DNA from: Xanthostigma xanthostigma
Taxonomy: Eukaryota > Arthropoda > Insecta > Raphidioptera > Raphidiidae
Direction: 5' to 3'
Length of the DNA: 64,000 nucleotides
Assembly (NCBI GenBank): GCA_963575645.1
Contig: OY754470.1
Coordinates: 28,378,501 to 28,442,500 of the forward strand
This document shows, piece by piece, positions 21,036 to 31,021 of the stretch (position 1 is its first letter; each line of letters opens with the position of its first letter). Position numbers and translations under genes: made by a program. The notes under the pieces are model-generated. The model worked only from the letters and a program-made list of their open reading frames with translations, did no database searches and was not told the origin of the DNA.

Positions 21036-21840
21036 TGTAACAATAAGGTGGCAACTGGCACGACGGGCTAAATGCCAGGGGTCCCTGCTTGGAGGGGACC
21101 CTTGACCTGAGAGGGTCGGGAGCACAGGAAAGTCCAGACATTTATTATTACAACATTTAGTAGAATTACCAACGGGCCTCGAACACTATAGTTATAATAC
21201 GAGCCACGAATCTAAAAGGCTCGGAAGTTAGATGCGAATGCGGGCTTGCGCTTATACAGTCTGTTGAAAAACTATAAACTCGCAACTCAACAAAACTAAA
21301 ATAACAATAACAACTTGACAATAGCGTACTCGACTGTACTTTAAAGCAGGAAGGCGACAAGTGACAGAGGCAACGAGCGATCACGGCCAATCACTGACGA
21401 GCGTACGTTCCGTGCAGGTAGCTGGGAGGTGGTGGAAGTCTCAACGACTCTAAAATGTGCCTTTGCGACGCTGTTTGTGACTAACTTACGAACCTTTTAG
21501 ATCCGTGGCGCGTTTCATACACCACTGATCAGAATTATTACAAACCAGTGATTTTACTATAAAAAACAATAAGTGATCAATTGATACTTTACGACAGCTT
21601 ATAGGTAGAACAAAAGTTTGTGAATTTAGTAAGTTTCGAATGTTTTGTGTGTGAAAATAAAACATGTTTTCAGAGATGTAACCCTGTGCGAGTGTTCGGG
21701 GAATTCCGCACGACACACGTATGTTCGTAGGTGCACAGGGACTCCTCTCAAAGCACGATCGTGCAGCTTGCCGAAGTTTTGTATTTCCAATGGAAGTAGG
21801 TTGAAACTAACTGATACAGAGATAGATTATTAGATAGTTA
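21036..21840 (+). other. GC-richer segment with a possible exon
   Basis: This is one of the few stretches with clearly raised GC and many CpGs. Within it, a 3' splice-like CATGTTTTCAG ends at 21671. The following frame (about 21672-21800) stays open with balanced codon use and six cysteines (pattern C.C, then RRC, then RSC.LPKFC), which faintly recalls a cysteine-rich extracellular repeat such as TSP1 although the spacing does not fit. A donor-like GTGCAGGTAGCT lies near 21415. No start codon, matching donor or homologue is established, so an untranslated exon, a solo LTR or plain repeat sequence are all possible. Confidence 0.25.
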
Positions 21841-22200
21841 ATTCTCATATGCATTATGAAACTTGTTTCGCCACATTTTAACGTTCAGAAGTATGGCATT
21901 ACAAAATAATATAATACGTCGAACTGATAAAAATCTTTCTCAGTCTTATGAGTATATATGATTACGTTTATTTTAATTTACACTGTTTTACTGCATTAGT
22001 GTTAAATGTTACAAGCTCTCAGTTTCCATATTTTAAACTGAGAACTTGTAAAGTTATCAATTGGATTTTCAATTTATCGAAAAAAAAAAAACTAAATTGA
22101 AAATACTAAATGCTACTACGTTTATTTAACCCTGGCTGCTGTTAACTTTAAAAAAATGCATAAATTATATACGATAGACAATCCGCGAAACAAATTTTTA
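21841..22200. other. Unassigned stretch with a 17 bp hairpin
   Basis: TTACAAGCTCTCAGTTT at 22009-22025 pairs with 22035-22051 with one mismatch and a 9 nt loop. Nothing else was recognised. Confidence 0.5.
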
Positions 22201-22640
22201 TAGACCTTAAAATTTTAACCCTCCCGAGTACCTATATATATACTGAATGCTGTAATGTGGGTTCATAGTAATAAAAGAAAATTAAACTGTGCATCTCAGG
22301 TGCATAGTTATGAGATTAGAAACGCTCACATGATAAGAAATGAAAAAGTTAATTTTACTAGAACCCAAAAAATGTTATCTTATATGTGGATACAGCTATA
22401 TAACTTTCCTCTTGAAATGACAAAACTAAATGAGACTCAGTTTTATAATAGAGTTAAAAAACTTCTTATGACGACAGCATTATACAATATAAACGATTTT
22501 TTAACCACTGATTTGAAATTTTAACAGTTTTTAAATAGCTTTTAAGATGTATTTGTATATTTTTTGTATTTTGTGACATATCTATACAAGTTTTATTTGT
22601 GTACAGAGGCAATAAATTTATATTTCTATATGTAATCATT
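22201..22640 (+). mobile_element. 5'-truncated LINE 3' end
   Basis: A C-terminal ORF2 fragment (22255-22524) is followed by a 3' UTR with GTGACATATCTATACAAG and GGCAATAAATTTATA, a tail layout typical of CR1-like non-LTR elements. The 5' truncation point and target duplication are not resolved. Confidence 0.6.
22255..22524 (+). pseudogene. LINE ORF2 C-terminal fragment, CR1/Jockey-like
   Basis: The 89-residue frame contains VHSYEIRNAHMI, then RTQKMLSYMWIQLYNF, and ends NRVKKLLMTTALYNINDFL. This is the conserved tail seen after the RT domain in many insect LINE proteins, where the usual form is VHNY.TR......P, then S..Y.G..LYN.LP, then FK..LK..L....FY...E(F/Y)L. Upstream frames are closed within about 60 nt and carry no RT motifs, so the copy is 5'-truncated. 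The tail itself is uninterrupted by stops. The clade is assigned by pattern memory; a similar but distinct tail is found at 37570-37965. Confidence 0.7.
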
Positions 22641-22715
22641 ATCTAGCTTTTCAATGTTAAAAAAGAACTTAATAATAACATAATAAAAAATTAGGGTTGT
22701 TTTCGTCCATATTAT

Positions 22716-22975
22716 TAAGTATTAATTATAGATTATCAGATACTTGGACAGGTTAAATAAATAGATATAATAGATAATATATAAAATAATTACAATATAT
22801 AATATAAAATAAATAGATAGCATTCATGTCATTATTTACATATGATATAAAAATGTTTAGATTGCCTGAAGAAGTTGAAAACTATCAACGAAACGTTGAA
22901 ACATGTGAAAATCTAATATCTAATTATTTAACCTGTCCAAATATCCGATAATCTATAATTTATACATAATAAAAA
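22716..22975 (+). mobile_element. Foldback with hammerhead-like core, Penelope-type
   Basis: The arms ATAGATTATCAGATACTTGG and GACAGGTTAAATAA at 22727-22760 are complementary to 22923-22966. In the interior, CTGAAGA (22866-22872) is followed by a hairpin GTTGA/TCAAC and GAAAC (22890-22894). CTGANGA, stem II and GAAA are the conserved parts of a hammerhead ribozyme, a motif known from Penelope-like retroelement termini. One extra A precedes the stem, and stem III and the cleavage triplet are not clear. Confidence 0.5.
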
Positions 22976-23319
22976 ATGATAATTAAATAGAATAATTACT
23001 GTCATCATCATTTACTACAATGTAAATGAGTGGGCCCCTATATTTCTGTATTTAAATGGTTGACTGTCAAATGAAGCCGTATTTCATGACATCCTAATAT
23101 ATAGTACCGTATCCATATTAATCCAAACCAAGTCTCTGGAAGTTGAATATTATGTTCTCGTATGAAGATTAACACCATCACTGCATTATGCATATATACG
23201 CCAATGAACAAACCGGGTTGCAATTCGGTACAAAGTTTGTATTATCGAGCGACAGAAAAGTCATAATCTGAAGGTGCAAGATTTGATCCTAAATCAGTTA
23301 AAACTAGATATTAACATAC
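22976..23319. other. Stretch without recognised feature
   Basis: A weak B-box-like GATTTGATCC near 23280 may be a very decayed SINE. Confidence 0.3.
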
Positions 23320-23854
23320 GGGTGGGCCAGAAAGGCGTGCGATTTTAAAAACACTCTTGCGTTTGAACATTATGAGAGGGGGCTGCGCGGGTGGTGGGGT
23401 TGAGAAGCTCGGTTCTCGGAAATTTAGTCGCGATGGATCGATGATATCGATATTATCGGCTGATCGCTTGCGAGTCGATAGTCCAGGATTACGTTGAACT
23501 GAAGCTCTAACTTGTTCAATTGTGTCTTCCGTTCTTGTTGACCTAAGCGTCCCGCAGGCTTCTGTTTGAGAACCGAACCAGTTGCTTCGAACTTTCTGAC
23601 CCACGATCGAATCACACTTTCCTTCGGACACCGATTTAGGTCATGTAATCTAAACTCACGCCGAACAATAACGCACGAATCGTCATTTTTGTAATAATGT
23701 TTAACGCAGAATGCACGTTGCGCTCCGGTGAAGTGATCCATCGCGACTAAATTTCCGAGAACCGAGCTTCTCAACTCCACCACCCGCGCAGCCCCCTCTC
23801 ATAAGGTTCAAACGCAAGAGTGTTTTTAAAATCGCACGCCTTTCTGGCCCACCC
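23320..23854 (-). mobile_element. Internally deleted mariner-like transposon (535 bp)
   Basis: Terminal inverted repeats of 120 bp each (23320-23439 and 23735-23854) begin GGGTGGGCCAGAAAGGC and differ from each other at only about two positions. TA dinucleotides lie just outside (TAC at left, TTTA at right), as expected of Tc1/mariner insertions. Between the TIRs only the N-terminal part of a transposase remains. Near-identical TIRs suggest recent origin or gene conversion. Confidence 0.8.
23440..23741 (-). pseudogene. Mariner-like transposase, N-terminal remnant
   Basis: The natural start is probably the methionine of MDHFTGAQRAFCVKHYY at the right TIR border (ATG complement at 23739-23741). 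The frame continues through VIRSWVRKFEATGSV, the helix-turn-helix DNA-binding region of a transposase family common in insects (DUF4817-type). After KPAGR the match jumps to another frame, where RSTRTEDTIEQVRASVQ and NPGLSTRKRSA continue the family pattern, so a single-base indel lies near 23540. Then the left TIR follows directly: the whole DDE catalytic domain is missing. Such a product could at most bind TIRs. No function is claimed. Confidence 0.75.
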
Positions 23855-24166
23855 TTTAGATAAAAAAATATAAATGCGTTTCAAATTATAAAATATTAAC
23901 TAAATTTGAATATATTTTTTCTAAACTGTACCAGTGTACAGATATCGAGAAAAAAAATGTCTAAAAAGTTTCACGATAATCAATTTTTATTTTCACATGA
24001 AGATGTCTGTGATTTAGTTGTTCTTTAGTAGTAAAAATATAAAAAGACAGTTGTTTTGTTGAGACAAATTCTCAGATTATGAGTGTTCGTTCTGAAATAT
24101 TAGTGCGAGATCCGGTATTAGAAATATATACCCTCATCTGTTATTTGCTGATGACAAAGATTATAT

Positions 24167-24740
24167 TGTTGCGTGCCCCTTGATGTAACGACTCTGGAAT
24201 TTGTAGAAACTACTAGAAACAACAACAATGGAAAACAGGTAAAAAAACATCCGACCTGCAGACAATCGCTTGGAGAGAAGCCAATACATGTAAAGGAAAG
24301 AAATTTCGATTCGTCCAGAATATTCGATAGAAGCGTGGGAAGAGGCTATAAAAGGCGAGCAGAGTGGTTGAGTCAGTCAGTCAGTTATACGTGTTGTTCA
24401 TGTGTTGACACAGTGCTCTGGCATTACTACATAAATTATTCAGTTATACAGTGAAAATAAATAAACTTTAGTGAGTGCAATTTATATACATCTGTTTAAA
24501 TACGAGTGTACTAGATAAACTTTGTGTTGTGTTCCTGTGTTGTAAACATTTTGTGTATATAATTTAGTGACTCTATATTCTCTGTTACTTAGTCTTTTAT
24601 TTTTATTATTTAGAACTATTAGTTTTGTTTCTGTTAACGTTATTATTTCTGTTAATTTAAAGAAGTACGCTTTTTTGTGTGTTTTACTGTTTTGTTAAAC
24701 ATTTATTATTGTAAATAAATACTACAGCAGTTTTGTTACA
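24167..24740 (+). mobile_element. Solo LTR (574 bp) with 4 bp target duplication
   Basis: The ends are TGTTGCG...GTTACA (TG...CA), flanked by ATAT on both sides (24163-24166 and 24741-24744). The uninterrupted partner arm near 25630 supplies the empty site (ATTATATGTTAC), which confirms the boundaries. The LTR carries a TATA box, initiator-like TCAGT repeats 25-35 bp downstream, and AATAAA signals. A 4 bp duplication fits a Ty3/gypsy-type element; no internal region or second LTR is present. The 93-codon open frame inside is not credited. Confidence 0.8.
24347..24384 (+). promoter_or_regulatory. LTR core promoter: TATA box and initiator
   Basis: TATAAAAGG at 24347-24355 is followed by TCAGTCAGTCAGT at 24373-24385, matching the insect initiator TCAGT at the expected distance. 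It would drive plus-strand transcription out of the LTR. Confidence 0.6.
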
Positions 24741-24838
24741 ATATGTTAGATATTTTATATACGTTGATAAATCGCACATGGGTTGACTATCTAAATCCCG
24801 TGCCGATTCTGTTAAATTAAATACAATCTAATTAACTG

Positions 24839-25242
24839 TTTTTAACCGACTTCAACAAAAAGGAGGGGGTTCTGTGTTCGTCTGTATATATATTTTTTTT
24901 TTTATGTATGTTCACCGATTTTTCCGTCAATTATTATGGACCGATTTTCAAATTTTTTTTTTATTCGAAAGAGTGCACCTCAGAGGTGGTCCCATCGGAT
25001 CTGATGGTGGAATCCGGAGAAATCGAGGGAAACTCTTAAATTTCAAAGAAACGCATAATGTTTTTTGTGTATGTTCACCGATTTTTAGTGTTAGATTAAC
25101 ACTAAAAAGAGAAAAATAAAATATTTTTAGCAAAAAATAGATTTCATTTTGGCTGACACCGACTCCAAAACATTTCAATATGCAATTATTTTTTACTTTT
25201 TAGTGTGAAGTCGGTTCAATTTTTTTGTTAAAAATATTTTTG
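24839..25242 (-). mobile_element. R2 foldback element, copy 3, arm deleted
   Basis: In minus orientation relative to copies 1 and 2, it keeps the GTTTTTAACCGACTTCAAC end, the GAAAGAGTGCACCTC segment and one hairpin arm (GACACCGACTCCAAAACATT). The other arm and part of the spacer are missing. It is more diverged than copies 1 and 2. Confidence 0.7.
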
Positions 25243-25676
25243 AATCAACTTCCCCGATTTGTTAATCATAAAAATCGAGCCTAAGATAAGAGACACAAAT
25301 AAAATGTTAACAAAACAAATAAACTCAAAATACACAAAACACAACTATTTACAAGGTATGTTTATGTGCATTATCTATATTTATGTATAGAATCAATGGT
25401 ATATTCCAATTCGGGGTGTCATATTCTTTCATTAACCGACTTCAACAAAAAGGAGGAGGTTCTATGTTCGTCTGTATATTTTTTTAGGTTTATTTTTATG
25501 ATTAATAAATCGGGGAAGTTGATCTAAAACAGTTAATTATAATTTTTTTAATTTAACAGCATCAGTACGCGATTTAGCTAAGCAACCCATGTGCGATTTA
25601 TCAATATAATATAATATATTATGTAACATATAATCTTTGTTATCATAAAATAACACATGAGGGTATATATTTCAGT

Positions 25677-26029
25677 TTCAACTCGGTTTCGACTGAAATA
25701 CGCCATAATAAAGTGTCTTTATTATTACATTGTTCTTTATTTAATTTGAAATTTTTAACAAATCCCCTTGGTACCACAGAATGAATACTTAGTCTTGTTC
25801 TAAATCATTCCCAAATTTTGGTAAAAACTTGATAATAATTTAACAATATAATTTATTAATGTTCTGAACGTTGTTTTTTATTACAATTTAAACTAATATG
25901 TTAAATTTTATCAGAAAGTCTTAAATTTTATCGACCTTTACCTGACTTTGAGAATGATTTAAAAAAAAAACTAGAGCTACCTTATGGTATCACTGGATTC
26001 TTTTGAAAACTTCAAACCAAAATAATGTA
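25677..26029. other. Stretch without recognised feature
   Basis: No motif noticed. The 12 bp flank of the next element begins at 26018. Confidence 0.4.
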
Positions 26030-26162
26030 TCTAATAGTTTCTGCCTTTACTTGATGAAAATCCATTATAAAATAAAATAAATAAAACAATTAAGTTAAAA
26101 AGATTTTCACTTATTTATATAAGTGAAAATCTTTTTAACTTAATTGTTTTATTTATTTTATT
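26030..26162 (+). mobile_element. Foldback, copy 2, with 12 bp flanking direct repeat
   Basis: It carries the same CTAATAGTTT.TGCCTTTAC arm as the element at 9897-10064, with a shortened right arm and a different inner hairpin (GATTTTCACTTATTTATATA and complement). It is flanked by CAAAATAATGTA at 26018-26029 and 26163-26174. A 12 bp duplication is more like target-primed retrotransposition than a TA-type DNA transposon. Confidence 0.65.
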
Positions 26163-26611
26163 CAAAATAATGTAATATTCCACACTGTTCTAGGACTATA
26201 GGTAACTAGGGGAATATCTTGCCTATCGAATTTTTAAACTAGTCCCGGCGCTCGACCGACATAAATTTTTGTTGAATATTTTCACACTATTAAGTGTCGT
26301 GCAGCTTTTATGCTACGGCCATGCTTTTTGTATTATATAATATACGGAAGGTATTGAAGTTAAATCGCACACTGCTCTCTGCGTCTTTGCCTGTCTACTT
26401 TCTGTTCTATTTGCATTCAAAATTACTATTAACCTTGGTTTAGAACAACTTGCGGTTGTCGCTGAACGCATATTTCATCAGCAAGTTTCAGATTTACAAC
26501 TTTAACAACTTGTATTTCAACTTGTACTGAGATATTGAGTAGTAACAATATTAACCTTTCGTTGTCATGATCGCCATTTTGTAATTTGACCTGATTTTCA
26601 AAATATAGGGT
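26163..26611. other. Stretch without recognised feature
   Basis: Nothing coding or repetitive was recognised. Confidence 0.4.
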
Positions 26612-27025
26612 GATCGGCCATTACTCGTATTCTTCTCGGGAGAAGAAACTATGACTAATTTGGAATTATTTAACCTTATCACTTGAGGGTCCAAAATGCG
26701 TAATTTTTTTATGATAATGATACTTCTGTGAAAAATATTTATTTTATTTCTTTTATTTATTCTAAATCTAACAGTTTTCGTGGTTTTTAGCTTTAGCAAG
26801 GTTGATCAATTCATAAATTATCAGGTCATGGAAAAATTCAGGCCAAAAAGTGAAATATTTTTTTTTTAATTTTTAACTTCCAAAATTTGGATTTTTGTAA
26901 AAAGAAAACCGAAGTATATTTTCTCTAAAATGTCGCATTTCCGACCCCCATCAAGTGATAGAGGTTGAATCATTCCAAATTAGTCATAGTTTCTTCTCCC
27001 GAGAGGGATACGAGCAATTACCGGT
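26612..27025. mobile_element. Long-TIR foldback (about 414 bp)
   Basis: Arms of ~70-75 nt near both ends match: CTCGGGAGAAGAAACTATGA and TTTGGAATTATT at the left, AATCATTCCAAATTAGTCAT and CTTCTCCCGAG at the right. Termini and target duplication are not resolved. The 82-codon minus frame overlapping the left arm is not credited. Confidence 0.65.
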
Positions 27026-28673
27026 ATATCTATTCTAAAAGTCTATATTATATCATACATAAAGCGATTTTTTTTGTCTGAGATGTTTTAGCTACTTTCA
27101 CTTGACAAATTTTAATTTATTTTTGTAAAATTAAGCATCCAAATCCTTGTCATCTTTACTTTGTTTTGACATCTCTCTTTATCATTGACGGCTGTAAATT
27201 TGTTTGTGTCTAAAAGCCGGTTCTAATTTATTGTAGACTATTGACACTCGACAACTAAGGGTTATTAGCGTATATTCGCATCAAACTAAATTAAACGGCA
27301 TCAGAAAACGTTCATAAAGAGAGGCGTAATCAAAGACCAGTACGCTAACCTCTACCCTAAGCTTCCTCCTTAAATAATTCATAAGTGGATCCATGATTTT
27401 TTTTATTTTGAAAAATAAATAAAAAACTATTATCCTTATATCTAAGTTCATGCATTATTAGTGATTTACTGAATTTATCACAACGCATGTGGTCGACCAT
27501 GCAATGTTTCAGACGCGAACTACGTCAAGCAAGTAACGTTCTAAACCTGGGTATTATTACTCGTGCTTCGTTGATCGTGGATGTTTCACGAAATAATGGG
27601 AGTACAATCAAAGATTATATTTAATAATATAACTTCAATTAAACATATAAAAAGATTTATGTTTGCTTTATAATATTCAACGAAAGCGTGAACTCATTAA
27701 TGGTATTTACTGTTTAAACCAAACTGGTGGTTTTATGGACAATATTGTCGATTGTCACTGTACAGCAGATGACCTCAAATAGGGAAAATATTGTAAAATT
27801 ATGAAAAGTTAATGTTGACTGAAATTAAGAAATATAAAGTAATAAAATAAATGCAATTTTTTAATTAAATCTCTGAACGTTTCATTAATGAAATATGTCA
27901 TGCAATTAATTGCTGCGTACATAAAAATGCTAAGACAGTGTGCACTGCTAAAACAAAGTATTATTTTGCAACACTTACCTTTTGCATAAAAGTACAGATT
28001 TTTACCTTATTTTTGCCTAGGCAACGTAATATAAAGTTGAATTAAGATTTAACTTTTTGTATTAGAATGAAAAGGTCTTTAATTATGTAAGTTGTAATAT
28101 GTTTAATGCTTATATTATGAAATACTCTTTACTGTTACTTTTTCTTAACGATTTTACTTATTACAAATGTGATTTTTTCTTAGTAACGAATAAAATTTTT
28201 GCTCAAAGAGAAGATAAAGATTTTTTATTTTGCGGAGAAAAAATTATGAAAGTCAGTAAAATGTTATTTTAAACCAATATGTTATTTATATTCATATTTT
28301 GCAAATAGTATACAACTAAAATATTGATGTCAATTATTAACAGTGTTATCAATTTCAATAGAACACCGTGTTCTATCTGATTACAAGAGAAATTTGAACA
28401 CGGAAGAGTTCAATTAAATAATAAATTGTTAATTTTGTTTGTGCAAAAAGCATACATGCGCACAGATTTTCTATCTAAAAAAAACCTGCACAAATGTATA
28501 GCACGTTGTTTTATCAAATGAACGTAAACGCCAAAATATTAATGAATTTCGTTTGGTTTGCGATTGCAGTGAATCAATTTTATTGAAATTTGGCCGGAAT
28601 AAATGACGTAAGGAAATAGTTTTGTGATAAAAACACTCCCTACATATTATATTTCGTTATGGTCAGAGCCGTG
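27026..28673. other. 1.6 kb AT-rich stretch without recognised feature
   Basis: There are no long frames, repeat partners or palindromes that I could see. A 5' splice-like GTAAGTGT on the minus strand near 27968 stands alone. Confidence 0.4.
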
Positions 28674-29108
28674 TTTGGAACACGCGAGGCCCTTGGCCGA
28701 AAAAGGCTTTGAGGTCCCCTTAAGGAATTTGTAATGTCAATTGTGAGTTCATAGTTTGAATTAAACATTTTTGTATATGATTTTGATAAACACAAAATGT
28801 AGTTTTTTAATTACACATTAATTTTTAATTTATATTCGTATCTAAAGATGACCTGATCTAGGTCGAAACGATCCTTATAAATTAAATTTTTTTTTTTTTT
28901 TAATTTAGTCTATTCTATTTTATTTTCTTACAAAAGATTGTAATGTGTCAAAATAAAAAAACTATGTTCATTGATCTTTTATTATCATGCATTTTTTTGA
29001 TGTTTTATTAAATTTAAAAAAATTGTTACAATTATTTATTTCTCTAATCAATTTTGAATATTTTCGAGATTTTGAATGTTAGGGGGCCTACACCTAAATT
29101 CGCTCCTG
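28674..29108. mobile_element. Degraded hAT-like TIR element (435 bp)
   Basis: Left CAGAGCCGTGTTTGGAACAC...GAGGCCC and right GGGGCCTACACCTAAATTCG...CTG are imperfect complements with CAG at both termini. Flanking octamers GTTATGGT and ATTACAGT agree at 5 of 8 positions, as a decayed 8 bp target duplication would. Inside (28852-28879), CTAAAGAT, a perfect 5 bp hairpin GACCT/AGGTC and GAAAC form a hammerhead-like core. Confidence 0.5.
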
Positions 29109-30349
29109 ATTACAGTTGTCATGAGAACTAAATAATTATCTATGACTCAACACTGATTTATAATGGGAAAAAAATAATCTTTTATACACCCTTACCTCTT
29201 GTTTGAGTGAATATTCATGATTAAAGATGCCTAATGTAAAAACTAGCTCTCGAATAATGTGAAAAATAGTTACAAATATTCTTTAAATATGTGAACAGTT
29301 TGTTTAGAGTAACTGAAAGTAAAAGATTGGGGTTTTGGTCCTAACAGTGACACAGTTTGAAAAATATTTATTTTAATATTCTATTGTAACGGTACCAATA
29401 GGTGTATCAAAACAGTAATATCAAAATAGCCAGGTATTTTTTAAAAAAACTTTGGACTTTTTTTATCATCGAATTTTTATTAATGAATTAACATCTTTTG
29501 TATGAAATCTTTTTTAATTTAGCTTGTTTTTTTTTGCAAATCGCCAATAATTTTTTTTTAATGAGCGTTTTGGTAAAAAACTACGAGCCGAATGGAAGAA
29601 AAGTTCAGACAATTTTCTTTTCACAAAAACAATATACGACCACAAAACATAGCTATTCTCATTTAAAAAACAAAGGTCACCCCCTCCTCCTGCTAAGGAA
29701 TGAGGTGGTTGAGGTGGGTATTGTGTCCAAACGATTTCCCTCTCGAAGCTTTCGTTCGAATTTTTTTTTTTATTCAACCCGTTATTTTTAAAGAAAAAGG
29801 TCAAAAGTTTTTAAAAAGAAACACCGTGTATGAACTCAGGAACTACTTAACCGATTTGAAAAAAAAAACAAAAATTTCTCTCTTTAAAGCGTTCGTCTTT
29901 CTGACTGATATTACGTTACGACAAAATGGCGGGGATATTACGATCGTTACCTGAGCTAAATTGATAGATGCTGATTAAACTCTGTAAAAGAGGGACACAG
30001 TTGACTTTTGATTATTTTAGCTCTTAGGACGTTTGAGTAAAAATTCATTTCAAAGCCCGGTAGAAATTATGAATGTGATAGGCGGGGCCGGTGCTGTCTC
30101 GTCATACAAAATGATATTTGCGCTGATAGAATGACAGCGGACGTTGACAGTTATAATCAAAATGTTTTATGATTTATTGACCTTTCCGATAAAATACAAT
30201 CACGTATGAGAGAGAGACAAAATGTTCCGACAAGCGATTTTATATTATGAATGAGTCTACAGTCACAAAATAAACTCGTTTGCTATGTATATTTAACGGT
30301 GACGATTTACAGATCATACAACGAGTACTTGAAAAAAAAAACAATTCCG
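29109..30349. other. Unassigned stretch with overlapping accidental frames
   Basis: Frames of 70-97 codons lie on both strands over 29498-29954 in T- and A-rich sequence around CACCCCCTCCTCC. They show no family resemblance. A GC-richer patch near 30080 (GGCGGGGCCGG) is unexplained. Confidence 0.35.
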
Positions 30350-31021
30350 CCGCGTCCGTTTGTCTGAACGCAATAAACTCAAAAACTGCCGAACGAATTT
30401 TCATACGGTTTTCACTAATAGAAGGAGCGATAAACGAGGAATGTTTCTGGTTTAAAAGACAAATTTCTGTTTTTTTGAGGTGAAAATTATTACTTTTAGA
30501 TTCTCTAAGTTCTATATTATTCATTTATGTTTCTTATTTTATTGCTTTTTTTTCTTTCTTTTATATATATAGTTTGTAAAGCACAGTGCTGCAAATGTAT
30601 AATAATTATTGTATAATATTGAGAGCAGGCTTGTTACTGGACACTCATTGTCTGTTAGCCTGCCAGATTTACAAATAAAATAAAATAAAATTAAAAATGT
30701 TCTGTACAAAAATGACGGTGTATTGTCAAAAAAAAACTGGTATCGTACCATGTAGCGACATCAGGTAGTCAAAGCTATTAGTTCAGACATTTCCTGCGCC
30801 GTAGTCGTTTCTTGTGGCTATAAGAATTATTTTATACCTACTAGCTACATTTCGCAGAATTTGCTCAAAGCTATTACTTCAGATATTTCTGTGCTGTAGT
30901 CGTTTTCATAGACACGTCCTTGATTAAATACATTTCGTATAATTTTCCGATAACACAAATGATATCTATATATATAAAAAGAACATCTTTGCACCCGGTT
31001 GAAACCGGGCCGGGCCGCTAG
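30350..31021 (+). mobile_element. Helitron, 3' portion, with nested LINE tail
   Basis: It ends with a hairpin (CCCGGTTGAAACCGGG) and GGGCCGCTAG before a T. The interior motifs AACGCAATAAACTCAAAAAC, GCTATTAGTTCAGACATTT and CTGTAGTCGTTT are shared with the minus-strand copy at 15549-15835. At about 30484-30697 the homology is interrupted by a segment ending AAATAAAATAAAATAAAATT, which resembles a LINE 3' tail. The 5' end is not located. Confidence 0.65.

Larger units (their letters stand above)
24120..25676. repeat. Inverted duplication with two later insertions
   Basis: The left arm survives in three pieces (24120-24166, 24741-24838, 25243-25290). Its complement is continuous at about 25495-25676; matching motifs include ATATATACCCTCAT, ACAAAGATTATAT, GATAAATCGCACATGGGTTG, TTAATTAACTGTTTT-like and CAACTTCCCCGATTT. 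The gaps in the left arm are exactly a solo LTR and an R2 element. The loop (25291-25494) includes an R2-like end (AACCGACTTCAACAAAAAGG) near 25437. Confidence 0.7.

Noticed and set aside
21036..21542. Solo LTR starting TGTAACAATAAGG
   Set aside because: Candidate right ends in TTACA were tested by eye but none gave matching flanking duplications.
24173..24454. 93-codon plus frame
   Set aside because: It lies inside the solo LTR and overlaps its promoter.
29498..29954. Cluster of 84-97 codon frames on both strands
   Set aside because: Low-complexity translations from T and A tracts, mutually overlapping, no homology recognised.
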